From an uncultured Cytophagales bacterium (GTDB lineage: Bacteria; Bacteroidota; Bacteroidia; Cytophagales; 172606-1), in contig CADCTQ010000335.1 of assembly GCA_902805615.1 (NCBI GenBank), positions 1-35,604 on the forward strand: 35,604 nt of DNA, in the 5' to 3' direction. Each line of letters begins with the position of its first letter. The first letter of the stretch is position 1. Positions 31,660 through 35,604 of this stretch are shown one piece after another. The position numbers were made by a program, and so were the translations under genes. Below the pieces are notes generated by a model. It made no database searches, was not told where the DNA came from, and saw only the letters and a list, made by a program, of their open reading frames with translations.

Positions 31660-31999
31660 TTCGCTTGAGCGGCCCGCTGCTGTCCTTCCCACCACGTTTT
31701 GTCCCACTCCCGGGGATTGGTGATGTCGCCCAGACCGGGACCGTCGATCCGGGCAAAGAACTCATTACCGGTGCCCGTCAGGATAACTACTTTGTTGTCC
31801 CGGTCCCGGGCGATCATGAAAAGGCTTCGACAAAATCATGGCGGTCTTTGCCGGTGAACACAATGGGGCCGTTGTTGGTGGTCAGCCGGACGGTTAAAAT
31901 ACCACTGGCGGACCGGTGCATCCGCAGGTGTTCATAGCGGGTAAAATAGGCAGGGCCGGATGCGATGGGGGCTGTCGGGCTGGCGGGGTTGTCTCTCAT
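31660..31999 (-). pseudogene. Frameshifted, truncated enoyl-CoA hydratase/isomerase-family gene
   Basis: Two overlapping minus-strand frames make one protein start. 31814-31999 gives 'YFTRYEHLRMHRSASGILTV...NNGPIVFTG...HDFVEAFS' and stops. 31660-31817 continues in another frame with 'IARDRDNKVVILTGTG', 'GDITNPREWDKTWWEGQQ'. The join lies at the ATGA overlap at 31814-31817. Together these match the N-terminal part of a crotonase-fold family with the VVILTGTG strand. After WWEGQQ the homology ends and a Lys-rich tail runs to a stop at 31542. The second half of the fold, including the oxyanion-hole GG region, is missing. The gene is both frameshifted and truncated, so it is dead as an enzyme. 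Family assignment is from motif memory. Confidence 0.65.
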
Positions 32000-32046
32000 T
32001 ATTCTTACTTTTTCCTCACAGTGCCGCAGGCCCGTTCCCACCGTTT

Positions 32047-32313
32047 TTACGCCGGGGGGTGGTTTAGCGTAACCGGTCCGGGCGCTTGGTGTCCCGGCCG
32101 GAGGAAACGCGCCACATCCCGGTCATTGTCCAAGTCACTGCAAAGGGTGTACTCCGCGTGAGAAAGCCCGTGGGTGTGGCAGTAGGCCGGCAGCGACTGG
32201 AACAAGGCCGGCGTTTTCCAGGAAAGCTGCCCAAAATCTTCGCCGCGAAAACTGACTCCCGGAACCTTTTCCTTTACGGTTTTTAACCCGATTCCGGTCT
32301 TATCTTTTCGCAC
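32047..32313 (-). CDS. Small hypothetical ORF, possibly a gene fragment (88 aa)
   Basis: The middle of this ORF has a protein-like composition ('FGQLSWKTPALFQSLPAYCHTHGLSHAEYTLCSDLDNDRDVARFL'), but I do not recognise a family. The N-terminus is Lys-rich and the C-terminal PGHQAPGPVTLNHPP looks non-coding. It lies in the decay zone just upstream of the enoyl-CoA hydratase remnant. It could be the end of another truncated gene or a chance ORF. Confidence 0.25.
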   Translation of the reverse strand: MRKDKTGIGLKTVKEKVPGVSFRGEDFGQLSWKTPALFQSLPAYCHTHGLSHAEYTLCSDLDNDRDVARFLRPGHQAPGPVTLNHPPA

Positions 32314-32494
32314 TTTTTATCGAGGGAAGACCACCCGTTGGGGTATTGTTGCAGCCGACTGAACGAAAAAGGTTAAATTACCCACTAATGCCCAACGTAA
32401 AGCGGGGAGATGTACTCCTGACGGACTACGGACTTGCATTCCTTTCTTACGGGGCGGGAACCACTCTTTTCTGCTCACCCTCTTTTGACAGTCC

Positions 32495-35400
32495 ATGAAA
32501 AAAAGACCTTTCCTCCCGTTGCAGGGCGCCGTTGCCGGTCGCTTTCCGGGCGGCTGGCTGTTGGTTTGGTCCGTAGCTGGCTGGCTGGCAGTGATGGGGG
32601 CAGTGCAGGGCCAGGAAAATGGGCTAACGTTCAAACACCTGTCTACGGCTGATGGCCTTTCCCACAGCAGCATCACCCATATCTTGCAGGACCGTCAGGG
32701 CTATATGTGGATTGCCACCGAAGACGGGCTCGACCGCTACGACGGGTACCGGTTTACCAGCTTCGCGGCGCAACCGGCCGGCAAGGGCAGCGTTTCCGGC
32801 AGTTGGGCCTCGCCGCAGCGTTTGTTTGAAGACCGGTCAGGCGGCATTTGGGTAAGCTTTGTTTCGGGTGGCGCGGCCCGGTACGATCCGGCCACGGAAG
32901 CCTTCGTCCATTACTTTCACGACCCCGCCAGGCCCCGGGGATTATCCCACGACAAAGTCACCTGCTTTTACCAAAGCCCTTCGGGCACCCTATGGCTGGG
33001 CACTCAGGAGGGGCTCAACCGGTACGTTCCGGCTACCGGCAGTTTCCGGCGGTATTTTCTGGAGAAAAATGCCAAAGGGCCGGCCAATCAAATCACCCGC
33101 ATCCTGGAAGACCGCCGGGGCCGCCTGTGGGTCGGAACCCAGTACGGCTTATACCTGCTTGATCCGGACACGGGCACCGCACGGGCCTTCTACCCCAACC
33201 CCGCTCAACCCAAACTGAGCAATACCCCCAACTGGCACAACTGGATTACCGAACTGTACGAAGACCGGCGGGGAAGATTTTGGGTGGGTACGCACCGGTC
33301 AGGCTTGTTGCGGCTGATGACCGAAAGCCCCGGAAGTGCGGAAGACTTCGCTTTTTCGCCCTGCCGGCAGGAGGGCCTGCAGCGTACGCTGATCACGTTC
33401 CTGCGCGAATCCGGGAGGGGCGATTTGTGGGTAGGTACCAACCGGGGCGTGGTGCGCCTGCGGGAGAGCCCTCAGCATGGGCAACGGGCGGAAAGATACC
33501 TGCACGAAACGGCCCGCCTGGATAAATACGACCACCACCGGGCCCAGTACTTTTACGAGGACCGCCGCGGGCACATCTGGGTGGCCTTCCCCAAACACGT
33601 ATTTCGCTTTGACCCCGACCGGAATGCTTTTTCTCCCGTCCTGCACAATCCCAACGACCCGGGCAGCCTGAGCAGCAATGCCGTGACCTCCCTGTACGAA
33701 GACCGGGCCGGGGTACTTTGGTTCGGAACCTTAAAGGGTGGCCTCAACCTGCTCAACCCCCACCGGAAGCCCTTCCGCCACTTTCGCCACCTTCCCGGTG
33801 ATTCCGGTTCCCTGGACCACCCGGACGTGTATTCGATCCGGGAGGACCGGCAGGGGGTCTTGTGGGTCGGCACGTACACCGGCCTGAACCGGTACGATCC
33901 GGGCACGGGACGGTTTGCCCTGTACCGGCGGACGTTGGCCGGGCAAAAGACCCCGCAACCCGAAACGGTGGGCGTCATTGCCGAAGACACCACGGGTTTT
34001 CTTTGGATCGGGTATTACGACGGGCAACTGGCCCGGTTTTTCCCCGGCAGCCAAAAGTTTATCTCCCACGATTACCATTCACACCAGCCGGGCACCAACC
34101 TCAGCTGGTCCATCCGGGCGTTGCACCAGGACCGGGACGGCCACTGGTGGATCGGGGCCTGTACGGCCGGGCTGGGCCGGTGGCACCCCCGGACGAACAC
34201 GTTTGCCTATTACATGCCGGATACCGCCAGCTACGTGAACTCCGGCGTATCGGTCAACCCCTCGCGTACCATCAACGACGTGTTTATCCGGGCGCTGCAC
34301 GAGGATAAGCAAGCGATATTGTGGCTTGGAACCCTTGCCGGCGGGTTAAACCGTTTTGACCGCCGGCAGGGAACGTTCCGCCGTTACCTGCACAATCCCC
34401 GCAACCGCCATTCCATCAGCAGCAATACCATCAACGCCATTTACGAAGATGACGCCGGCCGGCTGTGGGTAGGCACCACCAGCGGAGGGTTGAATCTTTT
34501 CGACCGGCGTACCGAAACGTTCCGGCACTATACCACCGCCGAGGGGTTGCCGAGCAACACCGTCTACGGCATCCTCGATGACGGGAAGGGCTGCCTGTGG
34601 CTGAGCACCAACCGGGGTTTGTGCCGGTTCAACCCGCAGACGCAAGCCTTCCGCAATTTTTACCAGTCAGACGGTTTGCAAAGCAATGAATTCAATCCGG
34701 GCGCTTACTTCCGGAGCCCGGGGGGTGTGATGTACTTCGGCGGCATGAACGGCGTAACGGCTTTTCATCCCGACAGCATTGCCGACAACCGGCAAGCGCC
34801 GCGGACCCTCATTACCAGCTTCAGCCTTTTCAACCAGCCCCTGACTGCCGGCACGTTGCGGCACGGCAAGGCAGTACTGTCCCGGCCGGTCTCCCAAACC
34901 CGGGCAATCACCCTCTCCCACGCGGACAACACGTTCTCGCTGGGTTTTGTGGGGTTGGACTACGCCGCTCCGGACCACCACCGGTACGCCTACCAGCTGG
35001 CCGGCTTCCGTCCGGAATGGACGTACGCGGATGCTTCGCAACGGGTGGCTACTTACACCAATTTAAGCCCGGGCCAGTACACCTTCCGCGTGAAAGCGGC
35101 CAACAGCGACGGCGCCTGGAGCACGTGTGCGTCCCTGCGCATTACCATCACGCCGCCTTTCTGGGCCACCTGGTGGTTCCGGACTGCCTGGGCAACGGGC
35201 GTTCTGGCGGGTTTGGGGTTGCTGTACCGGACCCGGACCAACCACCTCCGGCAGCAGAAGCAACGCCTGGAAAAGGAGGTAGCGTCCCGTACGCAGGAAG
35301 TTATGCAACAGAAGGAGGAAATCCGGGTGCAGCGCGACCACCTTCAGGAGCAGTTTAAAAACATCCGCGTCCTGAGTGAGATCGGGCAAAAAATCACCGC

Positions 35401-35604
35401 TTCCATCCGGCTCGAAGACATTTTTGAAACGGTATACGACCACGTGAATGAATGGATGGAGGCACCTTCTTTCGGCATTGGCCTGGTAAACCAGCATGAT
35501 CAATCCGTGGAATACCTGGCCAAAACGGGCCCCGGGCAGGTAACGACGCATGATCTGCTCCGGCTCGACGATCCGGAAAGGCTTTCGGTCTGGTGCATCC
35601 GGCA
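32495..35604 (+). CDS. Propeller/Y_Y_Y/GAF sensor protein, 5' part (runs off the window)
   Basis: This gene is missing from the ORF track because no stop occurs before the window ends. The ATG at 32495 (MKKRPFLPLQG) is followed by a hydrophobic signal segment (WLLVWSVAGWLAVMGAVQGQ). Residues about 35-790 form a two-component-regulator propeller with repeated 'ILEDRRGRLWVGTQYGL'-type blades. A Y_Y_Y domain follows (about 798-885: YAYQLAGFRPEW, 'YTNLSPGQYTFRVKAAN'), then one membrane helix (about 889-912), a coiled coil (about 913-955) and the start of a GAF domain ('LSEIGQKITASIRLEDIFETVYDHV'). The missing C-terminus should carry the output domain, most often a histidine kinase. The periplasmic propeller would sense a ligand outside the inner membrane. 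It is not adjacent to the susCD operon, so I do not link the two. Confidence 0.88.
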   Translation, partial: MKKRPFLPLQGAVAGRFPGGWLLVWSVAGWLAVMGAVQGQENGLTFKHLSTADGLSHSSITHILQDRQGYMWIATEDGLDRYDGYRFTSFAAQPAGKGSVSGSWASPQRLFEDRSGGIWVSFVSGGAARYDPATEAFVHYFHDPARPRGLSHDKVTCFYQSPSGTLWLGTQEGLNRYVPATGSFRRYFLEKNAKGPANQITRILEDRRGRLWVGTQYGLYLLDPDTGTARAFYPNPAQPKLSNTPNWHNWITELYEDRRGRFWVGTHRSGLLRLMTESPGSAEDFAFSPCRQEGLQRTLITFLRESGRGDLWVGTNRGVVRLRESPQHGQRAERYLHETARLDKYDHHRAQYFYEDRRGHIWVAFPKHVFRFDPDRNAFSPVLHNPNDPGSLSSNAVTSLYEDRAGVLWFGTLKGGLNLLNPHRKPFRHFRHLPGDSGSLDHPDVYSIREDRQGVLWVGTYTGLNRYDPGTGRFALYRRTLAGQKTPQPETVGVIAEDTTGFLWIGYYDGQLARFFPGSQKFISHDYHSHQPGTNLSWSIRALHQDRDGHWWIGACTAGLGRWHPRTNTFAYYMPDTASYVNSGVSVNPSRTINDVFIRALHEDKQAILWLGTLAGGLNRFDRRQGTFRRYLHNPRNRHSISSNTINAIYEDDAGRLWVGTTSGGLNLFDRRTETFRHYTTAEGLPSNTVYGILDDGKGCLWLSTNRGLCRFNPQTQAFRNFYQSDGLQSNEFNPGAYFRSPGGVMYFGGMNGVTAFHPDSIADNRQAPRTLITSFSLFNQPLTAGTLRHGKAVLSRPVSQTRAITLSHADNTFSLGFVGLDYAAPDHHRYAYQLAGFRPEWTYADASQRVATYTNLSPGQYTFRVKAANSDGAWSTCASLRITITPPFWATWWFRTAWATGVLAGLGLLYRTRTNHLRQQKQRLEKEVASRTQEVMQQKEEIRVQRDHLQEQFKNIRVLSEIGQKITASIRLEDIFETVYDHVNEWMEAPSFGIGLVNQHDQSVEYLAKTGPGQVTTHDLLRLDDPERLSVWCIR

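Overview
The window looks like a chromosome segment of a GC-rich member of the Bacteroidota, probably a Cytophagales relative of Spirosoma or Larkinella. The evidence is a SusC/SusD pair controlled by an ECF sigma factor and a FecR anti-sigma factor, type IX secretion (Por) sorting tails, a two-component-propeller sensor, promoters of the Bacteroidota form (TTG, about 19 nt, TAnnTTTG), and almost no Shine-Dalgarno sequences. The genus is an inference.

Layout. 1-2.2 kb: one small conserved hypothetical gene, a long gene-free stretch holding several kinds of dispersed palindromic repeat, and the 3' remnant of a short-chain dehydrogenase gene. 2.26-23.7 kb, all on the minus strand: a glycan-utilisation-type locus. 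In transcription order it reads ECF sigma factor, FecR anti-sigma, SusC with an N-terminal STN signalling domain, SusD lipoprotein, then two giant (about 2,200 and 2,380 aa) secreted multidomain proteins. The giants are tandem paralogues. They share a core with a galactose-binding-like module and a probable clan GH-A TIM-barrel hydrolase, surrounded by PA14, fibronectin III, CBM and CARDB modules, and each ends in a T9SS tail. The logical reading is that glycan sensed or imported through SusCD signals across the outer membrane to FecR and the sigma factor, while the giants work at or outside the cell surface.

24.0-30.4 kb: a candidate conflict/defence island. A plus-strand two-gene operon encodes a protein with two TIR-like domains and, 8 bp later, a SLOG-domain protein with a tail of nearly identical HEAT repeats. 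Converging on it is a minus-strand gene for a TIR-TPR-subtilisin fusion protein. A 19-bp motif containing an inverted repeat (17/19 identical between copies) lies on both sides of the island. The left copy abuts the -33 element of the operon promoter. TIR (NAD-derived signal maker) plus SLOG (nucleotide-signal sensor) resembles the logic of Thoeris, but with HEAT repeats and a TIR-protease in place of the known effector. This is the most interesting part of the window.

30.7-32.3 kb: a decay zone with a truncated DUF2461 gene that still has an operator-like inverted repeat, a frameshifted and truncated enoyl-CoA hydratase gene, and two small hypothetical ORFs. 32.5 kb to the end: the first 1,036 codons of a large propeller/Y_Y_Y/GAF sensor that runs off the window. 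No tRNA, rRNA, CRISPR array or intact insertion sequence was recognised.
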